From Primula veris (Eukaryota; Streptophyta; Magnoliopsida; Ericales; Primulaceae): 64,000 nucleotides of DNA. Below the pieces are notes generated by a model that saw only the letters and a program-made list of their open reading frames with translations, ran no database searches and was not told the origin of the DNA. The stretch is taken from contig OY821740.1 in assembly GCA_963682055.1 (NCBI GenBank), forward strand, positions 41,622,795-41,686,794, written 5' to 3'. Below, piece after piece: positions 9,303-22,100 of the stretch (positions are counted from its first letter, which is position 1; each line of letters starts with the position of its first letter). The position numbers and the translations under genes were made by a program.

Positions 9303-12300
9303 TATCAAAGCGTGTTGCTTAGTGATGTTATTCAACGTAACATCATAACTTATAAGGACTTTATTTATTCATGTTAAAGTTGATATGTTTATATAATAAC
9401 TAGTAATCGTACCCCATGCGTTGCGTGTGTGACTTGCAATGCAATTAAAATATAAAAAATAAGTATAGTTATGATACAAATATACAACACGTTCATTTGA
9501 GTATTTTGGTCTTTGATATAAATTGTATTATTGCATTTACTTCAATAGCCTAATTAATTTGGTTGTATTAGAAACTGATTTTCTAAAAGCATTTTTTTTT
9601 TCTTCAAATTCAACATCAGGCCCTTGTCAATAATTTAGTTTTACCTAATGCAACCAAACTCTAAATTATCTCACGCCTCCTCTAAAGTTAATCAAAATCA
9701 AGAGATTTAATTATTTCAAAATGTATATACCACATGATAGTCTGTAATAAAACTAAGTGCATGTAACCATATCAATCATCCAATTTTCGCTTGAAAGCAA
9801 TGTAAGCATATATAAAAACAGAGTTTGTTTTATGTAATTACTATTAAAAGTTACTTACGCATTACGTGTGAGACGCGTAATGGCATAAATCTCGTAATAT
9901 ATTTTATTTTGAACATAATATTCAGATTTTGTATCATTTATTGTAGTTATGCATGTTAAAACGAATTGTTAATTAATTTAAGCTACATCCGTAATTTTAA
10001 AAATAGAGTGAGAACAAATTGTTAATTAATTAGATTAGTTATATTGACAATTATTAAAATATAATGAATGTATTTTAGAAAAATTGGACAGACTCATTTT
10101 TTTTGGATTAACTTATTATAAAGAGAATGATATCTCGCATTTTTACATGGAGGGGATAGTCGTAGAACAGAAAGGGAAGAATAGATGACCGGCAAGGTGC
10201 TTAAGGATAATTGTGAGAGACTATGTGGAGGGGGTGGGGCACCGTATGGTTTGCTAATATGAGTAGGGGTTCGGGGATAGAAGTGGGGTAGTTGTGTTCG
10301 ACATCGCAAAGAAATAGGGATTGAAGATAATGACATTTTTGTAATTAAACATCTTAAAAATTTAATATAATACTTAATTAATACATAATACTATAGTGTG
10401 AATTACAGTTGTATGATCTATTGATCTGTGCATCATTGGGTTATTATAACCTAGTTTGTGGACAAAAGTTGTGGGCTGGTGGAAACTTCCCATGAGCCTC
10501 ACAATTATGCATGCCAATAAGTTTTCTATTAAAGTAAACTTCTGAAAACGATGTTGTTGCCTTTGCACTAGAACTTTTTATTAAGAGAAAAACACATTAC
10601 AGACCATGTTACTCCAAATACAAGAGAAACAACTAAAACTATTTGGCAAGTTTATTAGAAAAAACAAGAAAGCAATCACATTCAGGCTATTGGAAAAGCA
10701 TACAGAAACTGTTAACCCATGACTAAATAACAACTTTAAAGACTAGAGTTGTATGATCTGGTGCATCATTGACTCGTTTATAAAATAATTTGTTAACACA
10801 AGTTGTAGTCTTACAAGTTACAACTAGAGTTGTATGATCTGGTGCATCATATTGACTCGTTTATAAAATAATTTGTTGACACAAGTTGTAGTCTTACAAG
10901 TTACAACTGCTCATGACAAATAAGTAGTCTTATAAGAGTAAATTAAAACTTCTGAATATTCTGAGTTGTGACCTGTTTTTTTGATACTCTTTTTCTTCTT
11001 TTTCTAGTGCAACATGAACTCACTCTTATTGAAAAAAAAAACACATTGTAGACCTTGTCCCTCCAATACAAGAGAATAAAAACCTCTGGCCAACTTAATC
11101 AAAAAAAAGCATCCAAGATACCTCATTCTGGCTATCGAAAAAGTACAAATAACTTAAAACCATGAAAACAACGCTTCTGGAATTTGGAACAGTATCTCAG
11201 ACTTCTCAGTAGATACTGTATTGATGCCAAACTACTTATTTGTTTGACAGCCTTGTGAGATTCTTTCCCCAACCAAAATCAGTGCGCATAAAAAATCTGA
11301 GCTTCAAATATCGAATGTTTTTTCCAATATCCCACCACAAATAGCCACTAAAAGGAGTCCAGAATTGTTTGCTATCCGAGTCCAATCCTTCTAGGATTTG
11401 TAATTACGGTTTAAGAAGATGCCTTATAGCGTCAGCTTTAGTTTTGATCAAAAGAGTCCTGGTAACCATGATATTCAATCTCAAAATTTGCATTTTCATC
11501 GAATTCATGCAAAACAGGACACAGTAAATTGCTAGTCTCCTAGAGGATTTATCTTTATTGATACCTGGATAAACATCATGACAAATGAAGGTATGAAGTC
11601 TTCATCTTGCATAAAGAAGTCTGTATGTTTTAGGCATCATGATTCATTTACTTGCAATCACGAGCTCTATCTCGTGATAATTTGTTGCTGGGAACTAAAC
11701 GAGTGTGCACCCGATAAAAAACGAGTACTTTATTGTAAATAACCATGACCAAATGATTTATGTTAGTGTAGGAAGTATATATGCTAACAAACTAGCAAAG
11801 TTGAATTTGAACAAGCTAATTTAGAAGCTGTACACTCTACGAGGACTTGATGGATTCTGATCCTCAACAATGCATTTATATATACTGCATACATAAACAG
11901 CTGCACACAAATGATATGACAAGTATTTGATCATTCATATTTATATCTCATTACTTTTTAAAAGAGCGATATATACCTTTGAAGTACGGATTGTTAATTA
12001 GACTGGCAGTGCCAATGACTACTATAATAATAAGAACAAAAAATACACCAGATTTAGATGAAATTGACGACACCTGAACAGTGAGTAATAACCAAAGTAA
12101 ACTGAAATGTTTGTCTATTTCTGGCTCAACAAAAGTTATGTAAAATGTACTTCAACTTTACGAGTCTAGAACTATAGAAATATGAAACAAGTACTTGAGC
12201 CAAAAAAGGGTTTAGATCGATTCATCGATTTCTGATAAATTAAAATAGTAGCACGACTCGGTCATTAAAATAGATGAATAATAAACGTGTGTGCATCCGA

Positions 12301-13043
12301 TAAAAAACGAGTACTTTATTAATCAAGCGACTCGTCCATTAACAGCTAAACAGACCATTGTTCAAAACCGGCGTTTAAGCCACATGATGAACTAAGCATT
12401 ATAGATTAATTCCAAGTTCGTAATATATGCTACTAGTTTGGTTTTATGTATTATAAGTTGGGTAACAAATTAGTAAAATATGTCAGTATATGATACTAGA
12501 CAATTTTTTTTCATTTACAAAAAATAGGGCAATGACAAGTAATAATGTCTTTGATTGGAGAGATGAATCAGTAAGTCTCGATACCAGTTTATAAAAGAAT
12601 GTAGTATAAGACCTAAATTGATAAAAAATGATAGTTGAATACCAATTTAGTATTTTTCTCAACTATTTTCGATACGATGTACTTAGCCACACATAGTGTC
12701 CAAATTAAGCAAAAATATCGATCTAATTGGTAGAGAGTTGTAGTTTAAACTTAAACTTTATAATACCGCACTAATCACAGGAGTTTGGAAACTGACATCT
12801 CAAAGTTTACATCCAAAATAAAGGTTACCTAATATAAAAAGTACCAAAATTAACTCACAAATATTAACGAGTCTAAGATAATTTGACAGTTTTATAAAAC
12901 AAATCACACTTTTTAACCCAATCTTCTCTAGAATAAATAAGCAAAGAAAATTTGAAAAAGATCAATTGGTGCCTTGTCAAAATTTTCCAATAACATGTAG
13001 TTTTTTGTAATTATCAAAACAAAAGATATTTACACGTAAGCCC
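9303..13043. other. intergenic, repeats and decayed sequence
   Basis: I see no intact gene. It contains a nested tandem duplication at 10395-11170, a decayed coding-like stretch on the minus strand near 11228-11520, and two direct repeats of about 36 bp (about 11697-11734 and 12283-12320, sharing CCGATAAAAAACGAGTACTT). The last kilobase is upstream sequence of the RRP6-like gene. Confidence 0.5.
10395..11170. repeat. nested tandem duplication
   Basis: An 81-bp unit (GAGTTGTATGATCTGGTGCA ... AAGTTACAA) is present twice head to tail at 10742-10822 and 10823-10908, with a diverged copy near 10399-10470. The sequence following each block (ATTACAGACC / ATTGTAGACC ... CCAAATACAAGAGA / CCAATACAAGAGA) is also repeated, near 10590-10735 and 11035-11165. 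A unit of about 430 bp was therefore duplicated first and the 81-bp part again later. Confidence 0.7.
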
Positions 13044-13052
13044 TATATATAC
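13044..13052 (+). promoter_or_regulatory. candidate TATA box of the RRP6-like gene
   Basis: TATATATAC lies about 130 bp before the ATG at 13181. It is followed by a CT-rich 5' leader (CTCTCTCTCTATCTC), a common arrangement in plant promoters. Confidence 0.5.
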
Positions 13053-13180
13053 CCATCCAAACAAGCTCCCATTCTCTCTCTCTCTATCTCTAAAACCCTA
13101 ACTCCCAAACCCAAACCCACACATAATAATTATCAAAAAAAAAAAAAAAAAATATCAAAAAATAATAATAATTGTTATCA

Positions 13181-16100
13181 ATGGAGAGTGATCCACCAGA
13201 GCCACAAACCCTAGCCCAGAAGATCCAAACCTTAAAACCTTCTCTCTCCTCTTCACTAGCAAAGCTCTCGGGTTCGTCTCGCGGTATCCCTTCGGATAAA
13301 GACTTCCATTTTTACAACAATTTTGATGAATTCAGCTTACCCATCAAGCAAATTTCTGATAAATCATCGATTTTGCTCTCAAAAATCGCTTCGGCTAATA
13401 AAATCTGGGGAAAAGATGATAAAGATGGTAAAGATTTAGCCTTTCCAGTAGATATGGACGATGCGTATGATTTTTTAGTGAATGTGAATGATGAGGTTTA
13501 CGAGAGGTTTGATTGTTCGATAGACGAGTTTAAAGGGGTTGGGAAAAAGGGGGATGATTCGGGTTTTCAAGTGGTGTGTGGGAAGAAAAAGAGGGAAAAT
13601 TTGGATTCGGGTGTGAAAGTTGCTACTAGGGATAAGAAGACGATGGTGGCGAGGCCTAAGGTTCCGTTTCATATACCTACGATCCCGAGACCTCAAGATA
13701 AGTATAAGATTGTGGTGAATAATGGGAACCAGCCTTTTCAGCATGTTTGGTTGCAGAGTAGCGAGGATGGGTCGAGGCTGGTGCACCCTCAGGTGAGACG
13801 GATATTTTTTTAATAGAATGTATGTTACTATATTAGTTTGTTGAGTTTGGTTGTCTTGGTATGCTGTGAATGGGAATTTGTTAGGTTTTTCGAGATTGCA
13901 TGTTGTTTACAATGTGTGGCGTTTTTAGATTGAGCCTCATTAATGTAAAATGTGTATTGTTCTGTTCAGATTGTTGTTTACTGAATACAATTTGGTGGGA
14001 TTTTCTTGAAAATTGATATCTTGATAGAATGTATGTTACTATATAATTTGTTGAGTTGTGTTATCTTGGTATGTTGTGAATGGGATTTTATTAGAGTTTT
14101 CGAAACTGCATAATGCTCACAATGTGTATAGGTTGGTGCACCCGTAGGTGGGCCAAAATTTCTTGAAAGTGGATATCTTGATAGAATATATGTAACTGTA
14201 TTTGTTTGCTAAGTTGGGTTATCTTGGTATGTTGTTACTGATGTTATTAGGTTTTTCGAAGCTGCATAGTGTTTACAATTTGTAGATGTGTATAGGTTGG
14301 TGCACCCGCAGGTTAGCCGAGATTTCTTGAGAGTGGATATTTTTTTAATAGAATGTATGTTACTATATTAGTTTGTTGAGTTGGGTTGTCTTGGTTTGTT
14401 GTGAATGTGATATTATTAGGTTTTTCGAAATTGCATAATGTTTACAATATATAGCGTTTTGAGTTGGTGCACCCGCAGGTGAGCTGAGATTTCTTGAAAA
14501 TGGATATTTTTAATAGAATGCATGTTACTATATTCGTTCGTTGAGTTGAGTTGTCTTGGTATGTTGTGAATATGATATTAGTTTGGTTTTTCGAAAGTGC
14601 ATGATGCTTACAATGTGTAGCGTTTTTAGATTGAGCCGCTTTTAATGTAAAATGAGTTGGGCTATCTTGGTATGTTGTGATTTGTGAATGTGATATTATT
14701 AGGCTTTTAGAAAGTGCATAATGAGGATGGCTCGAGGTTGGTGCACCCGCAGGTTAGTCGGTTTTTAGGAATTTGGTGGAATTTTTTTGAAACGGGATGT
14801 CTTTTATAGTGCACGTTGATACATACTGGTTTGTTGAGGTGGGTTATCTAAATCAGTGGTGGAACTAGTTTTCTGAAAGTAGATAAGCTTGATAGAATTC
14901 TTGTTACTATATTGGTTTGTTGACTTGGGGTATTTTGATGTGTTGTGAATGTTATTAGGTTTTTCGAAGTTGCATAATGTTTACAATGTACAGCGTTTTT
15001 AGATTGAGCCCCTTTAATGTAAAATGAGTTGGGTTATTTTGGTATGTTGTGAAAGTGCAGTGTTTACAATGTATAGCCAGTTTTTAGGAATTTGGTAGAA
15101 ATTTCTTGAAGCTGGATATCTTTTTGTAATGCATGTTACTGTATTAGTTTGTTGAGTTGGGTTATCTTTAGTGGCGGAACTAGTTTTTGAAAGAAGGTAG
15201 CTTGATAGAATGCATATTACTATATTGATTTGTTGAGTTGGGTTTTCTAAATCAGTGGCGGAACTAGTTTTTTGAAAGCGGATAGCTTGATAGAGAATGC
15301 ATGTTAAAGTCTTCGTTTGGTTGTCTTGGTGTGTTGTGAATACGATATTGTTAGGATTTTCGAAAGTGCATGATGTTTACAACGTGTAGCGTTTTTAGAT
15401 TGAGCCCCTTTAATGTAAAATGTGTTTAGGTCTGTTCAAATTGTTGTTTGTTGACTAGAAATTGCTTATCTGTTTGTTGAAATTGGGGTTGTTTTGTAAT
15501 TTAAATGTGAAATTCGGTGCAGTATTGAAATTAAGTGGCATTAGAATGCAATTGTGTTTCGACTTATCCCCTTTAATGTAAAATATGCATAGGTCTGTTT
15601 AAATTGTTCCTTTTTTTTAAAAACAAATTGCTTATCTGTTTGTTTAAATTGGGATTCTTTTGTAATTTAAATGTGAAATTCAATTTAGTGACATTAGAAT
15701 GCAATTGTGTTTCGGTATAGTATTGAAATTTAGTGACATTAGAATGCAATAAGTGTTTCAAAAGGTGGTCTAGGCGGCCGCCTAGGTGATGATTAGGCAC
15801 GGACCAGGCACCTAGGCATTAGGTGGACCTAGACAGGAAACAATTGGGCTAGGCTGGAACAAGGCGGCTTAGGCGGACCCTTTCCGCCTAGACCCTGCCT
15901 AGCGCCTTTTGAAATTTTTGTGTTTCGACTTATTGAAATCTTTGTCTTTAGAATGTAGATTGTGTAGCGGTCTACATAATTGCGTCTCTTTCCAATGCAA
16001 GTTGCTTATTTGGTTTATTGAATATCTTATTGATCTGGTTAGGTTTGTTGAAACGAGGCGTCTTTGGTAGATTGGGCATAAGTATGTTAAAATAAGGGGT

Positions 16101-19100
16101 CCTTATGGTGCGTCTCTAGAATGTGGGTTGTATATAGTTATTCCTTTTCTTTTTTTAACAGTGTTTCTCTTTCGTGTAAATTTCTAACCGGTTTCTATGA
16201 GTTGTGTTTAATTCAAGTTGCGTATCTGTTTGTTGAAAGTGGTTGTCTATTGTAATTAAAATGCAGTTTTGGTGTAGGTCTGAATTTTACGTCTTTACAA
16301 TGCAAACTGGACATAGGTTTGTTGAAATGGATTAACTTTAGAATGTAATTTTGCTAATCAGTCTGTTAAGAGTTGGTGCTTATGAAAGTAAAGAAAGTCA
16401 ATCAAGCATTGATAATATGATATTTATATGTGATTAGGCTACTTTGATGCCATCCACTAAGTTTGCGTGTGGACGGACTTTTTCTTTGAGATTGATCATG
16501 ATTTTGGTGAACCTGCAAGATTTTGTGTTTTTATGGAATTTTGAACATTTCCAGAATGTTTCTGTATCTCATTGCCTTTTCCTCTTTTGACGGTTTTATA
16601 CTATTAGTTACTCTAAGCCTCTCATTGTACTTCTGTTTAGTGGAGTAATATATTTCTTCTCGCCTGCCTAGAAAAAAAAAATTTACTGTGTCCTAGAAGC
16701 CGATTTTCTTTTAACTTTAACGTACACACCAAATGTTCTTTAAAAGGGGTAGGGAAAATTGTAGCTGTTTAATTGGTTGGGTGGTTTAACCAGAACTTTT
16801 GACGATTTAATGTTCTGAGCTTTGATAATTCAAATTGATAATCAATGCGTAAATGATACTATGTATCTTGGAGAATATTAAGCGAATTCTGATGTTATAT
16901 TTGAAATTAAGTCTTTGCTAGTAATAAGCAACATCTCTATTCTGTTGTTTCCGGTGCGCGATGAAATCGATTTATTCATCAGTGGATGTAATATCTCTTC
17001 CTTCTTAGAACTACCCTGATATACATATCGATGTACATTCTTGACGTTTTCGTAATCTTTTAGTGCTTCAAGTATTTCTCTACTAGTTGCTTTGGACAAT
17101 GTTGATGCTTTTGCTTTTCTGCTGGTATTAACTTTTTACATTTCCACGCCATGGAGGAAAATGATATAGCTTAAAATCATTATTGATTGAGATTGGTTCA
17201 GTTTGATGTCTGGTTTAGTTGGTTCAGTTTTACTAGCCATACCTTTTTAATTAAAGCCTACCATATTGGTTTATATATAAGTGCTTTTGTGTCTATGTTT
17301 TCAGGAGAAATTTTCTGCTCTAGACTTTGTTGACAGAAATGTTGGGGATATGGAGCAAAGTAAGCCACTTCCAGTCGAGTGTACACCATTCAAACTTGTG
17401 GAAGAAGTCAAAGATCTGAAAGAATTAGCTGCTAAGTTGCGGAGTGTCAATGAATTTGCGGTAAATACATTTCTCTTTAATAGTTTCTATTTCAGAGAAT
17501 CGATTAAGCTTTGTGGTTCTGTGTCCTCTGCGATGTGATATTACTGGTGATATTATTCGGATTCAAAGGGAAATAAAAATTTGAAGTTATTTAGGTAGTA
17601 GGACCTGACCTTGTGGAACTTTATGTCTGAGCACATCATGTTGGAACCTCATAAGATCTGTGCTTTGTCATGGGGAAATAATGTTTTTATCCCGCATCTT
17701 GTTTTTCCCCCCACATCGAACTACAATCTTTTCCCATTATAGGTTCGTAACAGGTGTCTTCCTTTGTATAGTTTTATGTAATCGTATTAAGTGAGAAAAC
17801 TAGATACAGAAGTAACAAAAAAATGGATAAGGATTGTAATTAAAACTACTACGTTATGGTTAGGGTATAGATTTAAGTTTGAAACCCTGTTAAGCAGGCT
17901 TTCAGCTCAGTTCTTGTCAAATAAACTTATGTACAAGGTCGTGAATTCTATTTACAATATATTTCCAATTGTTTGGCTTGGGCTAGGTTTATAATTTAAC
18001 TAAAAAATAGGAAGGTTGTAACATTTTATTTTAGTTTTTGAAGAATAGCAGTATACGTATTCTGTGCTGGTCCAGTAGAAAATTTAATAATAATGGCCTG
18101 TATCATGACAAACCAAACCTAGATTGCACAAAATTGATGTGGTTCTTGTTTCTTCCAAGTTGTACATGCTATTATCTTTTTCTTTATATTATTTTTTGAA
18201 TGACTGGATGTCTAATCTACAGTTTTGCTTTTATGGTCGTTGGTCAGGTTGATCTGGAACATAATCATTACCGATCTTTTCAAGGGTTGACTTGTTTGAT
18301 GCAAATCTCTACTAGAAAAGAAGATTTCATTGTTGATACCCTAAAGCTTCGAGTTCATGTTGGGCCATATCTTAGAGAAGTTTTCAAAGACCCAGCAAAG
18401 AAGAAGGTAAAACTCTTAATGTGATGTGACATGTCTTTTAGTATTCTTACTATGTTCTGACAACTTTTATTTAACCAGATTATGCATGGATCAGAGAGCG
18501 ATATTGTGTGGCTACAAAGAGACTTTGGCATTTATATTTGCAATTTGTTTGACACTGGACAGGTTTACTACTCAACAAAACTTCTTTACATTATTTAATC
18601 TACTCTTATGATCTTATCATTTATAAAATTAAATCTTGGAATCCCCATGCCATGAGCATTATACTTGAGTGCTATTTTACTGTATTCATGATGATTACTT
18701 TGGCATTTATATTTCCAATTTGTTTGACACTGAACAGGTTTACAACTCAACAAAACTTCTATACATTAATGAATTATTTACATTTATAATTTATATACTT
18801 TTATGATCTTATCATTTATAAATTAAATCTTGGAAGCCCCATGGCCCATGCCATATGCATTATACTTAAGTGCTATTTTAGTGTATTCACAGTTATTATG
18901 CAATACTGGCGGAATTAAAGGTCTTTAGCGGTCTTTATACGGTGGTTAATGAGGGCCAAAGTGAGATGACTACTTTCTTAGTTTAGGTTTTAGGAGCGTT
19001 TTAGTGTTCTAGCAATTCCGTATCAGAAACTAATAAATAAACACGAAGACATGACTTGCTTTGCAATAATTTTATTTGAAAAAAAGTTTCAGAAGAGCAT

Positions 19101-22100
19101 AACGTTGCTTCCAGGATTTTAGCTTTGTGATATAGGTCCGAGGTTATTTTTGGCAGCGGTAATTTAGTTTAAGTTGTGAACACTAGTGCTTCATGCTTGT
19201 GTAGACTTACTAATTTAATGGCCAGAGGCCCACAAGCTTAAACAGTGAAGTTGTCTGTAAAGAACTGGCTTGGTTTTGATATGCAATTTTTTCTTTTCTT
19301 TTGAGTTTTATTCTTGCATGACTTTTTCTGTTGAGTGAAATAATTTTGGTGTCAATTCGTAGGCCTCAAGGGTCTTGAAATTGGAAAGAAAAAGTTTGGA
19401 GTATCTCCTGAATTACTTTTGTGGAGTTACCGCTAACAAAGAGTAGGTTTTACATATACTTTATAAGGTTTTTGTTTGATTTTTTTTAATACAATCTCAA
19501 TTTTCTTATTTGTGTTTGAACCTCAATTTGGTTTCTTAGCAGCCAACTACTTTATGCAGATATCAGCAAGCAGATTGGAGACTTCGACCTCTCCCTGAAG
19601 AAATGGTTAAGTACGTTTGTCATCGGATATTTATATTTTGTCATGATTTTCACATTGGTGATTCCCATATCCCTGTAACTATTCTGGCCTTCATTTTTTT
19701 GTGTGATAACATTTTCTTCAAATTGGGCAAGTACTTAGAATTCGTCATTTCATCTTGATTCTGCTGATCTCTTTAATTTTCATTGCTCGTGATCTGTCAT
19801 GATTTTGAGGGTAGTTTAGGTGAAGTATTGGGAAGTATCCTCTATGTTGGATATGGTAGCCAGTTTAATAGCTCTATGAGACTTGTTCTATATAGATAAG
19901 AGGGAAGTACGAAAAAGCAAGTAGATTCAGAGTCTAGACACATGTATTTTGCATTTTTAAATAGTAGATATTCATTGTCAGAAATGACTAAGGATTTTCG
20001 ACCTACGTGAACGACTAATCCTCTTTCTAAGTTATAACTAGTGGGGTTGGCTATGATGATCTTATTCCGCCAAATTAAGCAATCGAGAGCCTTTCTGCTT
20101 CGAAGCACAAAACAATTTTCTATTATAATTTCTCAAACAAGGCTCGTTGTTGTATTGCATTATCCCTCTCATCATTTTAAAATAGTGTCTTGTCATTTTT
20201 CTCCATGAGGATATCTAATGGCCTATGATGTGTAGGATAATAGCATCTCAATTTTTGTCTTCCCATGTCTCCTTTCATTTAATGAATACGTCACCTACTC
20301 TCTTTTCTTTTCTTTTTTGTAAAACAGTATGTTGTCTTTAGTTGCCACTTATTTTGTGCCGTAGATCATGACAGCATGTCTGAACTCATAGGTATCCCAT
20401 TTTCAATGGTATAGATTGACCATAATAAAGATATCCACCTTAAGAACCTATCCTCGAAGTTCTTTTTCTCATCTTTTTAGCATGATTTCTTGGAAGTCCA
20501 TAACTCTGCAATATGAAGCATGCTGGATATACAACTCTCTTGGACTTTAATTACTATGGTGTACGTTGTCATCATTTCAATGCGCCTACGTTCTTATTCA
20601 CATTATATTTGTTTTTCAGATATGCCAGAGAAGATACACATTATTTATTGCATATTTATGATTTAATGAGAATCAGGCTACTATCAACAAGTCCTGAGTC
20701 AGAGAAACCAGAAGATCTACTGTTAGAGGTATGCCTCAATTAACTGTAAATTTGCTGTTACTCTTCGGGTGCAACAATTATTAAGTATCTTAATTTAACT
20801 CTACTGAGAAACCTTTTTTGTTGATAACAGGTGTACCAGCGAAGTTATGATATATGTATGCATATCTATGAGAAAGAAATTCAAACAGATAGTTCATATC
20901 TCCACATTTATGGGTACTACTCTAGTCCACTTGTATAAGCACACATTTTTTTCCACAGTTTCTCCAAATACAAGTCTATTTTTGCTCGTTTGGCAAAACC
21001 ATTAATAAGACATCCTATCTTTTCTTTTTCTCTATTTACAGTTTGAGAGATGCTGATTTTAATGCCCAGCAACTTGCGGTTGTTCAAGTAAGTTTTTTCA
21101 ACAATGTTACTGAGTGTTAATCCCTACTTTTTACTTTTATAGATCGCATTGTAACAATTGTTTGACCTAGAAAAGGGTTAGGCACTCGTACCATATTCCT
21201 CTTGTCTGTTTCTTTTTCTAGTTTAATTCAAAGATGCATTTTGTCATCTTTAATTTCACAGAACTGAAAAGCACCAACTTTCCGTATAAGGGGTTACCAC
21301 CCAATTTTGGTTGCAAAGGGCCCAATAAACTTGTTGCTATAGCTTGAAACCATAAGAGAAATCACGCCATCTCGCAACTATGTGAGAAATTATGTTGTCT
21401 AACAAGATTTTTAATACAATCTTATCTAGCCGGAGCCAAATGATTGGGAGTAAGGCTTAGTATGATAAAGATGATACCTTCTAGAATCCTTGAATTTTCA
21501 CAAATTTTTGGTACGACCTGTGTTATGGTTTCTAGAATTTTAGTTAATCCTGTTTTAAGTTTTAACAATGCAATAATTTACAGGGACTATGTGATTGGAG
21601 AGACATTGTAGCCCGTGCGGAGGATGAAAGTACTGGATATATATTGCCCAACAAAACACTACTTGAAATTGGTAATAAGCACGAAAATTACATGAATTTC
21701 TATCTTATATACTAATTAATTTTGTAAACCACATGATACATGCAATGACACTGCTTTCATTTGTATAGCAAAACAGATGCCAGTTTCTAATAGCAAGCTC
21801 CGTCAGTTGTTGAACTCGAAGCACCCATATATAGAGCGCCATCTTGGTGCTGTTGTTGGCCTTATTAAACACTCTATGCAAAATGCTGCTGCATTTGAAC
21901 CTGTCGTAGAGCAGTTAAAGATTGAACGCATGGAGAGAGTAAGCTTTTTTATAAAGTTTTTCTTGCTTTTAGTATTCATGGTATTTCTGTATCAAACATG
22001 AAGGTTATGATAATGGACTTCTTTTTGTCATCCCATTGGTTCTCTAATATTCACTGAAATTTGTGTTGTTTTGCTTGCTTTAAAGATAAATAATATTCAA

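Noticed and set aside
9403..9960. CCCATGCGTTGCGTGTGTGA and ACGCATTACGTGTGAGACGC as termini of a transposon
   Set aside because: They resemble words seen in dispersed plant repeats, but I could not find matching ends or a target duplication.
10094..10336. 80-codon minus-strand ORF rich in Ser and Pro
   Set aside because: It lies in repeat-like intergenic DNA, has no family resemblance and no promoter.
11697..12320. Two ~36-bp direct repeats 586 bp apart, considered as LTRs
   Set aside because: They are too short, and no TG...CA ends, primer-binding site or polypurine tract are visible.
16878..17099. 73-codon minus-strand ORF in RRP6L intron 1
   Set aside because: Codon pattern is fairly good ([20 protein letters not shown]) but it lacks a recognisable family, promoter or neighbours. 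It may be a fragment of an old insertion, but I cannot support it as a gene.
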